A stretch of 42,090 nt of DNA from Campylobacterota bacterium (GCA_023379705.1 JAMCPS010000059.1:1-42090), one strand, 5' to 3'. Shown: positions 25,132 to 34,110, counted from the first letter of the stretch. Translations and numbers: made by a program. The notes: generated from the letters alone by a model not told the origin.

Positions 25132-25575
25132 ATGAATCCGATTAATAGAGAAGAATTTTCAGAAGCGATCGTAAACATCGGTCGTGTAACAAAAGTTGTA
25201 AAAGGTGGACGTCGTTTCCGTTTTACTGCTCTTGTAGTTGTAGGTAACAAAAAAGGTACCGTCGGCTATGGAGTTGGTAAAGCGAAAGAAGTTCCCGATG
25301 CTATTCGTAAAGCAGTAGATGAAGCGTTCAAAAATCTTACTGAAGTTAAGATCAAGGGCACTACAATCGCTCACGATATTGAAGTAAAATACAATGCAAG
25401 TCGTATTTTGCTTAAACCAGCATCTGAAGGTACGGGAGTTATCGCCGGTGGCGCTACTCGTCCTGTTCTTGAGCTTGCTGGAATCCAAGATATTCTTACG
25501 AAATCTTTGGGTTCAAACAATCCAAACACCGTGGTTCGCGCAACAATCGATGCGCTTTCACGTATCAAAGGATAA
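25132..25575 (+). CDS. rpsE: 30S ribosomal protein S5
   Basis: A 147-residue fidelity protein. The double-stranded RNA-binding block [23 protein letters not shown] (about 26-48) and the domain ending [17 protein letters not shown] are typical. In many bacteria rpmD (L30) follows; here rplO starts 3 nt later, so L30 is absent from this position. Confidence 0.98.
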   Translation: MNPINREEFSEAIVNIGRVTKVVKGGRRFRFTALVVVGNKKGTVGYGVGKAKEVPDAIRKAVDEAFKNLTEVKIKGTTIAHDIEVKYNASRILLKPASEGTGVIAGGATRPVLELAGIQDILTKSLGSNNPNTVVRATIDALSRIKG

Positions 25576-25578
25576 GGT

Positions 25579-25977
25579 ATGTCTCTCGAAAATTTAACCC
25601 CAGCCGAAGGTTCTACAAAGAACCGTAAGCGTATTGGGCGTGGTCACGCAAGTGGTACGGGTAAAACTGCCGGTAAAGGTCACAAAGGTCAAAAAGCTCG
25701 TGGAGGTTACAATGAAAAACGTAACTTTGAGGGTGGACAGCAACCTCTTGCTCGCCGTTTGCCAAAAATCGGGTTTACATCACGCGTGATTAAACCTACC
25801 GTTATTAATGTTGAAAAAGCGAAAGAAGTAGCAGCGCTTACTGAAATCACAATGGAAACAATCCGTAGCGTACACCGTTTGAAAAAATCGGTTGTAAAAG
25901 TTAAATTGGTAGGCGCAAGTGCCAAAGATTTAGCTAGCAAAATCAAAGACGAAAACGTTACAACAACTGGTAACTAA
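25579..25977 (+). CDS. rplO: 50S ribosomal protein L15
   Basis: A 132-residue late-assembly protein. [22 protein letters not shown] and the glycine-rich [15 protein letters not shown] tract are diagnostic, and the C-terminal globular half is complete. The stop is followed without spacing by the secY GTG start, implying coupling. Confidence 0.97.
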   Translation: MSLENLTPAEGSTKNRKRIGRGHASGTGKTAGKGHKGQKARGGYNEKRNFEGGQQPLARRLPKIGFTSRVIKPTVINVEKAKEVAALTEITMETIRSVHRLKKSVVKVKLVGASAKDLASKIKDENVTTTGN

Positions 25978-27240
25978 GTGAACCAACAGCTTGTAAACAA
26001 GATCTTAATAACGATCGGTTTTCTCTTTGTGTTCCGACTATTGGCATACGTGCCAGTACCGGGTGTTGACACTGCTGTAATTGCTGCTTTTTTTGATACC
26101 CACAAAGCAGATGCACTGGGTCTATTTAATATGTTCAGCGGAAATGCCGTAGAACGTCTCTCTATTATCTCTCTTGGTATTATGCCTTACATCACTGCAT
26201 CAATTATTATGGAACTTTTAGCAGCAACCTTTCCCACTTTAGCTCAAATGAAAAAAGAGCGTGATGGTATGGTCAAATACATGCAAATTATTCGCTATGC
26301 GACAATTGCAATAACAATTGTTCAGGCAATTGGTGTAAGTGTAGGTTTAGAAAATATGACCGGAAAAGACGGCAGTAGTGCAATTTTGGTCGATCATACA
26401 ACCTTTATGATACTGGCAACGGTATCGATGTTGGCTGGTACAATGTTGATTATGTGGATTGGTGAGCAAATCACTCAAAGCGGTATTGGAAACGGTGTCT
26501 CTTTGATTATTTTTGCAGGTATTGTTTCGGCAATCCCAAGTGCTATTTCACAAGCCATTACTATGGTGAATACGGGTTCAATGAGTTTTATTTCGATTAT
26601 AGCGATACTTGCATTGATAGCTGTAACGATTTTAGTCATTATTTATGTAGAATTGGGTGAGCGTCGTATCCCAGTTACCTATGCTAAAAAGACTATGCTA
26701 CAAAACCAGAATAAGCGGGTCATGAACTACATTCCGGTAAAGGTGAATCTTTCTGGAGTTATCCCGGTTATCTTTGCATCGGCTATTTTGATGTTTCCAG
26801 TCACGGTTCTATCAAGCAGTACGAATCCGGCAATTCAATCTATTGCTGATTTCTTGAATCCGAGTCATTATTTCTTTAACTTTTTACAATTTTTGTTTGT
26901 GGTCTTTTTCGCTTATTTTTATGCGTCAATTGTTTTTAATGCGAAAGATATTGCGGATAACCTTAAACGTCAAGGTGGATTTATCCCTGGTGTACGTCCG
27001 GGTGAATCTACCAAAGAGTTTTTGAATGAAACGGCTAGCCGCTTGACATTCAGTGGTGCAATTTATTTGGGACTTGTTGCAACTTTGCCATGGGTAATCG
27101 TTAAAGCGATGGGAGTTCCATTCTTCTTCGGAGGGACGGCAGTGCTTATCGTGGTACAAGTTGCACTTGATACTATGCGACGTATTGAAGCACAAGTGTA
27201 CATGAGTAAATATCAAACCCTTAGCGCGGTTGGCCTCTAA
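25978..27240 (+). CDS. secY: Protein translocase channel subunit SecY
   Basis: A 420-residue inner-membrane channel through which Sec substrates pass. About ten hydrophobic segments are visible. Family marks include FLFVFRLLAYVPVPGVD in the first, IISLGIMPYITASIIMELL, and the cytoplasmic loop GFIPGVRPGESTKEFL. The gene starts with GTG directly after the rplO stop, which may lower its expression below that of the ribosomal proteins. No adk lies between secY and map. Confidence 0.98.
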   Translation: MNQQLVNKILITIGFLFVFRLLAYVPVPGVDTAVIAAFFDTHKADALGLFNMFSGNAVERLSIISLGIMPYITASIIMELLAATFPTLAQMKKERDGMVKYMQIIRYATIAITIVQAIGVSVGLENMTGKDGSSAILVDHTTFMILATVSMLAGTMLIMWIGEQITQSGIGNGVSLIIFAGIVSAIPSAISQAITMVNTGSMSFISIIAILALIAVTILVIIYVELGERRIPVTYAKKTMLQNQNKRVMNYIPVKVNLSGVIPVIFASAILMFPVTVLSSSTNPAIQSIADFLNPSHYFFNFLQFLFVVFFAYFYASIVFNAKDIADNLKRQGGFIPGVRPGESTKEFLNETASRLTFSGAIYLGLVATLPWVIVKAMGVPFFFGGTAVLIVVQVALDTMRRIEAQVYMSKYQTLSAVGL

Positions 27241-27241
27241 T

Positions 27242-28000
27242 ATGGCTATTGCGCTTCGCAAACCTGAGGAGATAGCAAAACTGCGCGCTGCTAACAAAAT
27301 AGTTGGTGGTACGTTAGAGCTATTGGCTCACAATGCTAAAGCTGGTATTTCTTTAAAAGAATTAGATGCTATGGGTGAGGATTATATTCGATCTCAGGGT
27401 GCACGACCTTCTTTTAAAGGGCTCTATGGGTTTCCAAATGCTGTTTGTACTTCTCTTAATGATGTTATTATTCATGGTATCCCTTCTGATTATATTTTAC
27501 AAGAAGGGGATATTATCGGATTTGATGTTGGGACGGAAAAAGAGGGTTATTTTGGAGATGCGGCGATATCGGTAGGAATTGGAAAAGTTTCTGCTGTTGA
27601 TGAAGCCCTCATTGCCTGTGCGAAAGATACTCTTTATCATGCCATAGAGATCATACGTGATGGAATGCATTTTAAAGAACTCTCACATGCAATGGAAAAA
27701 TTTATTCTTTCTCGCGGTTTCGTGCCGTTAAGAAATTTTTGCGGACATGGCATCGGTAAAAAGCCACATGAAGAACCGGAGATTCCTAATTATTTGGATG
27801 CGCCTAATCCTAAAGCGGGTCCAAAAATCAAGAATGGAATGGTTTTTTGTTTAGAACCGATGATTTGTCAAAAAGAAGGGGCTTCCAAAATTCTGGCCAA
27901 TGGTTGGGATGTGGTAAGTACAGATGGGCTAAGAGGCTCTCATTACGAGCATACGGTTGCGATAATCAACGGTAGAGCTGAAATTTTATCCATTTCATAA
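27242..28000 (+). CDS. map: Methionine aminopeptidase, type I
   Basis: Removes the initiator methionine from nascent proteins. In the 252-residue protein the five metal ligands are visible: Asp in GFDVGT, Asp in FGDAAI, His in [11 protein letters not shown], Glu in CLEPMI, and Glu in SHYEHT. I start at the ATG at 27242, which follows the secY stop by one base. A TTG four codons earlier overlaps secY. No zinc-finger N-extension is present. Confidence 0.96.
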   Translation: MAIALRKPEEIAKLRAANKIVGGTLELLAHNAKAGISLKELDAMGEDYIRSQGARPSFKGLYGFPNAVCTSLNDVIIHGIPSDYILQEGDIIGFDVGTEKEGYFGDAAISVGIGKVSAVDEALIACAKDTLYHAIEIIRDGMHFKELSHAMEKFILSRGFVPLRNFCGHGIGKKPHEEPEIPNYLDAPNPKAGPKIKNGMVFCLEPMICQKEGASKILANGWDVVSTDGLRGSHYEHTVAIINGRAEILSIS

Positions 28001-28011
28001 AGGAAATTTTT

Positions 28012-28230
28012 ATGGCAAAAGATGATGTCATCGAAGTAGACGGAAAGATTGTTGAGGCTCTACCAAATGCAACTTTTCGTGTTGAGTTGCCAAATGGACA
28101 CGTTATTTTGTGTCACATAGCTGGAAAAATGCGTATGCATTACATCAAGATTTTGCCGGGTGATACAGTGAAAATTGAACTCACTCCATACAGTCTTGAT
28201 AAAGGGCGAATAACCTATCGTTACAAATAA
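28012..28230 (+). CDS. infA: Translation initiation factor IF-1
   Basis: A 72-residue OB-fold (S1-like) factor that binds the A site during initiation. [21 protein letters not shown] and [17 protein letters not shown] are invariant blocks. It follows map by 11 nt with AAAGGAAA as ribosome site. In many relatives rpmJ-rpsM-rpsK-rpsD-rpoA-rplQ come next, but here the ribosomal run ends. Confidence 0.98.
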   Translation: MAKDDVIEVDGKIVEALPNATFRVELPNGHVILCHIAGKMRMHYIKILPGDTVKIELTPYSLDKGRITYRYK

Positions 28231-28247
28231 TCCCTTTGGGGTTATTA
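28227..28247 (+). terminator. Possible terminator or attenuator hairpin after infA
   Basis: AATAATCCC and GGGGTTATT form a 9-bp stem (one G-T pair) around a TTT loop, overlapping the infA stop. A run of eight T follows only after about 13 bases, so classical intrinsic termination is uncertain; it may act as an mRNA 3'-end stabiliser. Confidence 0.45.
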
Positions 28248-28285
28248 CCATATAAACTTTTTTTGATACGTTATGGAGATAATGA

Positions 28286-28909
28286 ATGAAAAAAAGCTTA
28301 TTTTATACAGTCCTATTGTGTATGCAATTATTAGCTGCAGGGAATGCAGAGTTATTTTGGAATACTTATACCGCAGCGCTGCGCGGTGAAAAAGAAGCGC
28401 AGTTTCAAACAGGAGTCATGTTTGAACGCGGGATTGGAACGGATGTTAATCAATCTCAAGCCGCTAAATGGTATGAGAAAGCGGCCATACAAGGGCATAT
28501 AGATGCTCAATACAACATGGGTCTTATGTATGCAAGCGGGCGTGGGATTGAAAAAAATGAACAGTTTGCGATGATGTGGCTGGCCTCGTCTGCAAAGCAG
28601 GGGGACAAAGAATCCAGAACCCTGCTTTTGAGGCTGATAGACGGAAAGTTAGAATCAAACAATAATCCTGAGAATGATGAGAGTTTGAAGACGATGAAAC
28701 CGATTCGCTTTGAAACAAAAGATGAGGCATTGGTGTGTAACAGCACTGGAAATACGGGTGAATGTCATACTCTGAAAGAGAAAAAAACGTTTACGAGTAA
28801 GTCAAAGCAGGGCAGCTATTATAAAATAAGCGGGGTTGTCATAGGGCATAAATGGCAAGACTATGAAGGTGATGGATTTATCGAGATGTCGATGGTAGAA
28901 TTGAAATAA
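28286..28909 (+). CDS. Secreted Sel1-repeat (TPR-like) protein
   Basis: A 207-residue protein with a Sec signal (MKKSLFYTVLLCMQLLAAGNA). Two to three Sel1-like repeats span about 30-110; AQFQTGVMFERGIGTD and AQYNMGLMYASGRGIEKN are clear units. These alpha-solenoid repeats mediate protein-protein contacts, often in envelope complexes. The C-terminal half (from about 115) contains two cysteines and a small beta-rich segment I do not recognise. It is convergent with ppnP. The specific role is unknown. Confidence 0.8.
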   Translation: MKKSLFYTVLLCMQLLAAGNAELFWNTYTAALRGEKEAQFQTGVMFERGIGTDVNQSQAAKWYEKAAIQGHIDAQYNMGLMYASGRGIEKNEQFAMMWLASSAKQGDKESRTLLLRLIDGKLESNNNPENDESLKTMKPIRFETKDEALVCNSTGNTGECHTLKEKKTFTSKSKQGSYYKISGVVIGHKWQDYEGDGFIEMSMVELK

Positions 28910-28910
28910 T

Positions 28911-28924
28911 GGGGAATATCCCCC
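28911..28924. terminator. Weak bidirectional hairpin between convergent genes
   Basis: GGGG-AATAT-CCCC lies in the 24-nt gap between the Sel1 gene and ppnP stops. There is no long T-run on either side, so it is only a candidate terminator. Confidence 0.3.
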
Positions 28925-28933
28925 AAAGGCAAC

Positions 28934-29248
28934 TTATTTAATAAAGCTGCAGCAGTAGTCGCTAATCGTGTTGACCTTAAGATGAAAAGCACTGTTGGCG
29001 GGAACATCAAAGCTCTCAGGCCCATTAATGGTAATCCAATCTTCTGAACCTGGAAGCTGAACTTCCATCTCTCCGCTCATGATCTCCATGATCTCTTTAT
29101 CCCCTGTGTTAAACGTATACTCACCTGGTAACATAATCCCCAGTGTTTTCATGCTTCCGTCTTCAAAGTGCAGTGTACGACTGGTTACTTTTCCATCAAA
29201 ATAGATATTGGCCTTTTTGTCAGCAGTTACGTTTTTAAATTGTGTCAT
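28934..29248 (-). CDS. ppnP: Pyrimidine/purine nucleoside phosphorylase PpnP (DUF1255)
   Basis: A 104-residue cupin-fold enzyme. Members split several nucleosides into base and ribose-1-phosphate. [22 protein letters not shown] at the start and the cupin strands [29 protein letters not shown] and [13 protein letters not shown] match the family over its full length. It is the last gene of a minus-strand trio behind the S1-like protein and a small unknown gene, with only 14 nt before it. AAAGGAAA precedes the start. Confidence 0.9.
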   Translation of the reverse strand: MTQFKNVTADKKANIYFDGKVTSRTLHFEDGSMKTLGIMLPGEYTFNTGDKEIMEIMSGEMEVQLPGSEDWITINGPESFDVPANSAFHLKVNTISDYCCSFIK

Positions 29249-29262
29249 TGGTTTCCTTTTAG

Positions 29263-29481
29263 TTATTGTAATGGATTGAGTTGTTGCTTCACTTTTTTAG
29301 GCAAGTGAGCAAATGGAAATGCAGTATCGGTTCGAACTTCGCCATTTTCAGTAATGGTGACTTCCAGTGCGTTAGTATCACGGTTGTAACTTACAAGATT
29401 GATAAGCTTATCACCTTCTATATAGCTGATACGGCGTGCTACTAGATGGGTAAATGCGGTATGTTTTGGTCTAAATCCCAT
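29263..29481 (-). CDS. Small basic protein, unknown function
   Basis: A 72-residue protein I do not recognise. It has a beta-rich central part ([25 protein letters not shown]) and a charged tail [14 protein letters not shown], with no signal, no cysteines and no membrane segment. Its start lies 11 nt inside the end of the S1-like gene, suggesting translational coupling. It may be a small cytoplasmic partner of that RNA-binding protein. Confidence 0.6.
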   Translation of the reverse strand: MGFRPKHTAFTHLVARRISYIEGDKLINLVSYNRDTNALEVTITENGEVRTDTAFPFAHLPKKVKQQLNPLQ

Positions 29482-30310
29482 AGATTCCGTTCTCCTTGAT
29501 GGTTATTTTATTATTGTCTACTAATTCGGTGAGCGCACTTTTAAAATTCTTTTTACTCAGCCCGAATGTTTTTTGGATAAGTTCCGCATCACTTTTGTAA
29601 TTGTACGGAAGCATTCCGCCGTTTTGTTGGAGCATATCGTGAATTTTTACAGCCGCATTACCGGCCTTGGCTTTACCGATCATCTGCAGTGAGAGATCAA
29701 GCTTACCGTCTTCACGGCGCTGTTTTACAAAACCGTTTTTGACATCCCCGACACGAAGGGTCTCAAAGATTTCATTGCTATAAAGCATACCCTCATAGCT
29801 ATTATCCACGATGGCTTTAAAGCCTAATGGCGTTTTAGCGATAATCATAAACGTTACGGGAGTATTTGGATAAAAAGTTTTAGGTGCGTCGATCAGGGCA
29901 CTGCTGACTTTTTCAGTTCCCACTAGACGATTGGTGCGTTCATCTAAGACGATACGTATAATACGTTTTTCGCCGACGCTAAACGGACGTTTTTGAAGTG
30001 CACGAGGGACAAAGAGGTCTTTAGGCAATCCCCAGTTAACAAACGCACCGATAGAGCTAGTATCAACTACTTCTAAAAAGGCGATTTCATTTAGCATTGC
30101 TTTTGGTTTTGCAGTTGTCGCAACGGGACGATCTTCGCTATCGGTATAGACGAACACTTCGAGCGTATCGCCTATGTGCATAGCATCTGTAACGTATTGG
30201 TTAGGTAGAAGGACATCGCTATCATCCATGGTTTTTAAAAAAAGACCAGGTGTCGTATCGCGATCGATAGTAAGGAGATTGATTTCTCCAATTTTTAGTG
30301 TTTCATTCAT
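29471..30310 (-). CDS. CvfB-like S1-domain RNA-binding protein
   Basis: A 279-residue protein with several S1/OB-like domains and a C-terminal winged helix, the layout of the CvfB/YitL family. The first S1-like domain covers about 1-65. The second contains VVDTSSIGAFVNWGLPKDLFVP (about 82-103). The third contains GFKAIVDNSYEGMLYSNEI. The last 70 residues (TFGLSKKNFKSALTELVDN) form the winged helix. CvfB regulates virulence genes in Staphylococcus; its role in Campylobacterota is unknown. It is divergent from the SDR gene, with 39 nt between starts. Confidence 0.85.
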   Translation of the reverse strand: MNETLKIGEINLLTIDRDTTPGLFLKTMDDSDVLLPNQYVTDAMHIGDTLEVFVYTDSEDRPVATTAKPKAMLNEIAFLEVVDTSSIGAFVNWGLPKDLFVPRALQKRPFSVGEKRIIRIVLDERTNRLVGTEKVSSALIDAPKTFYPNTPVTFMIIAKTPLGFKAIVDNSYEGMLYSNEIFETLRVGDVKNGFVKQRREDGKLDLSLQMIGKAKAGNAAVKIHDMLQQNGGMLPYNYKSDAELIQKTFGLSKKNFKSALTELVDNNKITIKENGIYGI

Positions 30311-30313
30311 GGG

Positions 30314-30319
30314 TATAAT
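30314..30319 (+). promoter_or_regulatory. Candidate -10 box for the SDR gene
   Basis: A perfect TATAAT about 30 nt before the SDR start, within the 39-nt divergent gap. No good -35 box is visible upstream, which would fall inside the cvfB-like gene. Confidence 0.4.
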
Positions 30320-30349
30320 TATAGCTAAGATTCACTTATTGGAGGGAAA

Positions 30350-31102
30350 ATGCGCATAGTCATCACGGGAGCTAGCAGCGGTTTAGGAAAACATTTGGCA
30401 CTTGGATATGCGTCAATCGGCAATGAGTTGATTCTCTTAGCGCGCCGTGGGGAGAAACTAAAAGAAGTGGCAACACAATGTAGGGTGCGAGGTGCTAAAG
30501 TAGAAACAATTGTTTCAGATGTAAATGATTTTGAGACAATGAAGACAATTGGAAGCCAATTAGCACAAACACCAATAGATCGAATCATCTTAAATGCAGG
30601 TATTTCCGTAGGACATTCAGGAGGGGTGACACCATTTGAGGATTTTCACCGTCTTTTTCAAACCAATTTTTTAAGCGTACACGCCCTTTTAGAAGCAATC
30701 ATCCCAAAAATGATAGAGCAAAAATCGGGGGAGATTGTGTTTATCTCTTCTCTCGCATCATTGATATCCATGCCAACCTCCATAGCGTACAGTAGTTCTA
30801 AACGTGCGTTAAATGCTTATGCCGAAGGACTACGCTATCAGTTAAAACCGCATGGGATTGATGTGATGAACATATTACCTGGATTTATTGACTCAGAGAT
30901 GACGCAAAAAAATAAATTCAAAATGCCATTTATTCTTTCAACGGATATTGGAGTTAAGCGCATAATGAAGGCCATTGCAAAAAAAAAGAGGTTTCATCCT
31001 TTTCCGTTGAGGTTCTACGTAATAATTAAAATGCTATTGCTACTTCCACAGTTTTTAAGAGATAGGATTGTAAACTTAACTAATTTTAAAAAGGGCATAT
31101 AG
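30350..31102 (+). CDS. Short-chain dehydrogenase/reductase
   Basis: A 250-residue classical SDR. It has TGASSGLGKHLALGYA (NAD(P)-binding glycine motif, about 6-21), LNAGIS near 83, the catalytic Ser in FISSLASL and Tyr-x3-Lys in AYSSSKRALNAYAEGLR (about 144-160). The arginine of LARRGEKL suggests NADPH preference. The last 30 residues carry a hydrophobic stretch (FYVIIKMLLLLPQFL) that may anchor it to the membrane, as in some lipid or glycan SDRs. GGAGGG precedes the ATG. The substrate is unknown. Confidence 0.88.
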   Translation: MRIVITGASSGLGKHLALGYASIGNELILLARRGEKLKEVATQCRVRGAKVETIVSDVNDFETMKTIGSQLAQTPIDRIILNAGISVGHSGGVTPFEDFHRLFQTNFLSVHALLEAIIPKMIEQKSGEIVFISSLASLISMPTSIAYSSSKRALNAYAEGLRYQLKPHGIDVMNILPGFIDSEMTQKNKFKMPFILSTDIGVKRIMKAIAKKKRFHPFPLRFYVIIKMLLLLPQFLRDRIVNLTNFKKGI

Positions 31103-31125
31103 CCTGAATTTCGGGGAAGTATCAG

Positions 31126-33201
31126 ATGGTAATCGACAGCGTTTGCACCTATTGCGGGGTAGGGTGTGATATTTCTGCAGAAATAGAAGATAATAAAATT
31201 ATTAAAGTCTTTGCAAAAGAAGAAGGTGTAGTCTCCCAAGGACGTCTGTGTGTTAAAGGAAAGCAGGGTTGGGACTTTGTCACTAATGCCAAGCGTCTGC
31301 GTAATGCACGAGTACGCAAATCCTTTTTAAATGAGAATGCAGAACTTTTTGCGGATTTGGATATGGATTATCTTGAGCCTGTTGACCATGATTTTTATGA
31401 AATCAGCTATGAGAGTGCGTATGAAATAGCGGCACGTAAACTCAAAGAAATTACCGATAAACACGGTTCACATTCGTTTGCTTCCATTGGGGGAGCGCGT
31501 ACAAGCTGTGAAAGTTCATTTTTATTTCAGCATTTTACCCGTAACGTAGTAGGTTCTCCGCACGTCGATAACTGCGCACGTGTTTGCCATTCTCCATCAC
31601 TCAAGGGGATGCGATTAACCATAGGAGAGGGTGCCGCAACCAATCCTTTTGACGATATTTATGAGACAGAATTTATGGTAGTTATGGGATCCAATACGAC
31701 AGAAGGACATCCAATCGTTGCCAATCGTATGCTCGAAGTGATCAAGGATAATAAGGCAGAACTGGCAGTCTTAGATGTACGCCGTATTCAGCTCTCTAAA
31801 TCTGCAACACACCATTTGAGTATCCCGTATGAAGCCAATCTTATGATGCTTAACATGATGGCGTATGTCATCATTTCCGAAGATTTGGTGAATGCCGAGT
31901 TTATAGCAAGTCGCACCAAGGGATATGAAGGGTACAAGCAATCGATATTGAGTGATCCTTATGCCAATCCGGATTACCTTCTTCAAATTCCAGGATACGA
32001 ATCATTGGCACAAGAAATTCGTATTGTTGCCCGTAAATACGCTACACGGAAAAGTCTCTTCTTCTGGGGACTTGGGATTACCGAACATTTAGACGGATCG
32101 TATGCGGTTATGGCGATTACCCATCTTTCGTTGATTACGGGCAATATTGGAAAACGCGGTGCTGGTCTTATGCCGCTTCGTGGACAGAACAATGTTCAGG
32201 GGACGTGTGATGTGGGAATGCTGCCGTATTACGCTCCCGATTATCAGCCTCCAAAAGAAATCGGCATGATGACCCCTGATTTGATCAATGCCATGATCGA
32301 TGGCGGGATCAAAGCGGTGTTTAATATCGGTGAAGACATTGCCCATATTCACCCTAATCAAAATAAAATCCATGCTGCTCTCAAACACCTCGATCTTTTA
32401 ATCGTTAATGAATTGTTTGACAATGAGATTACGAAATTTGCGGATATTATTTTCGGGGTTAAAAGTGCCTATGAAAAAACGGGTGTTTATGTCAATGCTG
32501 AGCGCAGATTACACCTTTCTCAGCCACTCGTGAATGTAACGATGCCTGATGATTGGGAAGTCATTGCAGAGATTTCAAAACGTTACGGGACAGATTTTGG
32601 TTACAAAAGTTCAAAAGACGTGTGGAATGATGTCTGTATAGCTGCGCCTGTACGTTTTGGCGGAGCGACCTATGAAAAGCTTGAAGTTAATCGCTTACGC
32701 GGTATGCAATGGCCTATACAAGAAGAAGATACTCCGGTATTGCACCTCAAAGATTTTCGTACAAAAGACGGAATCGGAGCATTTCGTTACAAACAATATG
32801 AGCCTCGCGGCCAAGTAGAAGAATTGTTGCGCGCTCCGACGCATGAGGGATATTATCTCACAACAGGGCGTATCTTGGTTCATTACAACAATGCCGCTCA
32901 AACCAATCATTGCGATAAACTCAGCCGCAGTCACAGCGAAGATACGTTGCTTGTGAGTGTCGAGGATGAAGAATTTTTTGAATACAAAGATTTTGTGGTA
33001 CTTAAAAGCCAATACGGGCAAAGTGCCCCGTTGCGTGTTAAAGTAAGTACAACGGTCAAAAAAGGAACCCTTTTTACCACGTTTCACCATGCAAAAAGTA
33101 AAATAAACTTTTTATTCGGGGATGAGTATGATGAATTGATTAAAACGGCACGTTTTAAGTCAATCAAAGTAGACATTATTAAACCAGATTATCTGGATTA
33201 A
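31126..33201 (+). CDS. Formate-dehydrogenase-like molybdopterin oxidoreductase, cysteine type
   Basis: A 691-residue catalytic subunit of the DMSO-reductase superfamily. The N-terminal [4Fe-4S] site is C7-x2-C10-x3-C14 (CTYCGVGCD) with the fourth cysteine in GRLCVKGKQGW. ARVCHSPSLKGM (about 145) has Cys-His where E. coli FdhF has Sec-His, so this is a cysteine enzyme. NNVQGTCDVGMLPYYAPDYQ and the C-terminal molybdopterin-dinucleotide domain from about 580 also match FdhF-like proteins. There is no twin-arginine signal, so it is cytoplasmic. No iron-sulfur or cytochrome partner gene is adjacent; neighbours are an SDR and yraN. Formate as substrate is probable, not certain. Confidence 0.85.
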   Translation: MVIDSVCTYCGVGCDISAEIEDNKIIKVFAKEEGVVSQGRLCVKGKQGWDFVTNAKRLRNARVRKSFLNENAELFADLDMDYLEPVDHDFYEISYESAYEIAARKLKEITDKHGSHSFASIGGARTSCESSFLFQHFTRNVVGSPHVDNCARVCHSPSLKGMRLTIGEGAATNPFDDIYETEFMVVMGSNTTEGHPIVANRMLEVIKDNKAELAVLDVRRIQLSKSATHHLSIPYEANLMMLNMMAYVIISEDLVNAEFIASRTKGYEGYKQSILSDPYANPDYLLQIPGYESLAQEIRIVARKYATRKSLFFWGLGITEHLDGSYAVMAITHLSLITGNIGKRGAGLMPLRGQNNVQGTCDVGMLPYYAPDYQPPKEIGMMTPDLINAMIDGGIKAVFNIGEDIAHIHPNQNKIHAALKHLDLLIVNELFDNEITKFADIIFGVKSAYEKTGVYVNAERRLHLSQPLVNVTMPDDWEVIAEISKRYGTDFGYKSSKDVWNDVCIAAPVRFGGATYEKLEVNRLRGMQWPIQEEDTPVLHLKDFRTKDGIGAFRYKQYEPRGQVEELLRAPTHEGYYLTTGRILVHYNNAAQTNHCDKLSRSHSEDTLLVSVEDEEFFEYKDFVVLKSQYGQSAPLRVKVSTTVKKGTLFTTFHHAKSKINFLFGDEYDELIKTARFKSIKVDIIKPDYLD

Positions 33202-33203
33202 GG

Positions 33204-33536
33204 GTGCATACCAAGGCAAAAGGAAACATTGCCGAGGACCATGCCTGTGAATATTTAAGATCACATGGGTACCGCATTATCGATCGAAATATTTACAATC
33301 GTTTCGGTGAAATTGATGTGATTGCGCTCAAAGAGAATGTCCTTCATTTTGTGGAAGTGAAAAGCGGTATAACCTATGAGTCCGCTGTTAATAACATTAC
33401 CCGTTCCAAACTCCAAAAACTTATCCGAACACTTCAAACCTACCTGCAGCAAAAAAAACTCAACGGTGATTATTGCATCGACGTATTAATTGTTTCAGAT
33501 GAAGGGATAGAATGGATTGAAAATATTACTTTATAG
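33204..33536 (+). CDS. YraN-family (UPF0102) endonuclease-like protein
   Basis: A 110-residue protein with the YraN core KGNIAEDHACEYLRSHGYRII, then NRFGEIDVIALKE and HFVEVKSG. This gives the E...D...ExK pattern of a resolvase-like nuclease fold. It starts with GTG at 33204, 2 nt after the molybdoenzyme stop. YraN proteins are widespread and proposed to act in DNA repair or recombination, without a settled role. Confidence 0.88.
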   Translation: MHTKAKGNIAEDHACEYLRSHGYRIIDRNIYNRFGEIDVIALKENVLHFVEVKSGITYESAVNNITRSKLQKLIRTLQTYLQQKKLNGDYCIDVLIVSDEGIEWIENITL

Positions 33537-33595
33537 CAATAAGTTGAAAAAATTGATGCGAATTTCGTAATAAGTAGTTTTAAAGCAAGGGGCGT

Positions 33596-33601
33596 TATAA
33601 T
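33596..33601 (+). promoter_or_regulatory. -10 box of the trxA promoter
   Basis: A perfect TATAAT with no clear -35 box, a common form in Campylobacterota. The predicted start near 33607 gives a leader of about 26 nt before trxA, which has AAAGGAAC as ribosome site. Confidence 0.6.
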
Positions 33602-33632
33602 AGCCCAATATAAACCTAATAAAGGAACTAAA

Positions 33633-33950
33633 ATGGGCAAATACGTTGAATTAACGGCATCAAATTTTGAAGAGATTACAAAAGAAGGCGTTGCGCTTGT
33701 TGACTTTTGGGCACCATGGTGTGGGCCTTGTCGTATGATCGCTCCAGTTATCGAAGAATTGGCAAACGATTTTGACGGAATCGCAAAAATCTGTAAAGTA
33801 AATACAGATGAAGAGCAAGAGATCGCTGTTAAATTCGGTATCCGTTCTATTCCTACGATTCTTTTCTTCAAAAATGGTGAAATGGTAGATCAAATGGTAG
33901 GTGCTGCTTCTAAGCAAGCATTCACTGACAAGATTAATTCACTTTTATAG
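33633..33950 (+). CDS. trxA: Thioredoxin
   Basis: A 105-residue cytoplasmic dithiol carrier that reduces protein disulfides. The active site WCGPC is at residues 29-33 (C30, C33), with the cis-proline block RSIPTILFFKNGE near 71-83. It has its own promoter and an intrinsic terminator, and is followed by its reductase gene trxB 160 nt later. Confidence 0.98.
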   Translation: MGKYVELTASNFEEITKEGVALVDFWAPWCGPCRMIAPVIEELANDFDGIAKICKVNTDEEQEIAVKFGIRSIPTILFFKNGEMVDQMVGAASKQAFTDKINSLL

Positions 33951-33954
33951 TATC

Positions 33955-33984
33955 TTGGCCCTTTGGGGTCAAAGCATCTTTTTC
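33955..33984 (+). terminator. Rho-independent terminator of trxA
   Basis: TTGGCCC-TTTG-GGGTCAA forms a 7-bp stem (one G-T pair), followed after six bases by TTTTT (33979-33983) and a pyrimidine-rich tail. It lies 5 nt after the trxA stop. The gap to trxB shows nothing else except a possible -10 (TATGAT at 34069). Confidence 0.75.
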
Positions 33985-34068
33985 TCTCCTATTTTTAATA
34001 TTTTCTTTTTCCTAAGCTAAAATGATTTTAATGGACTTTATTTGTGCTATTCATTAACTCGAACAGTG

Positions 34069-34074
34069 TATGAT
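34069..34074 (+). promoter_or_regulatory. Candidate -10 box for trxB
   Basis: TATGAT, 37 nt before the trxB ATG, in an AT-rich stretch after the trxA terminator. No convincing -35 box is seen. Confidence 0.4.
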
Positions 34075-34110
34075 ACGAATAATTGATTAACAATAAGTAA
34101 AGGGCATAAT

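Noticed and set aside
31126-33201. A selenocysteine enzyme
   Set aside because: The active-site position is a plain cysteine codon in ARVCHS and no in-frame TGA interrupts the gene.
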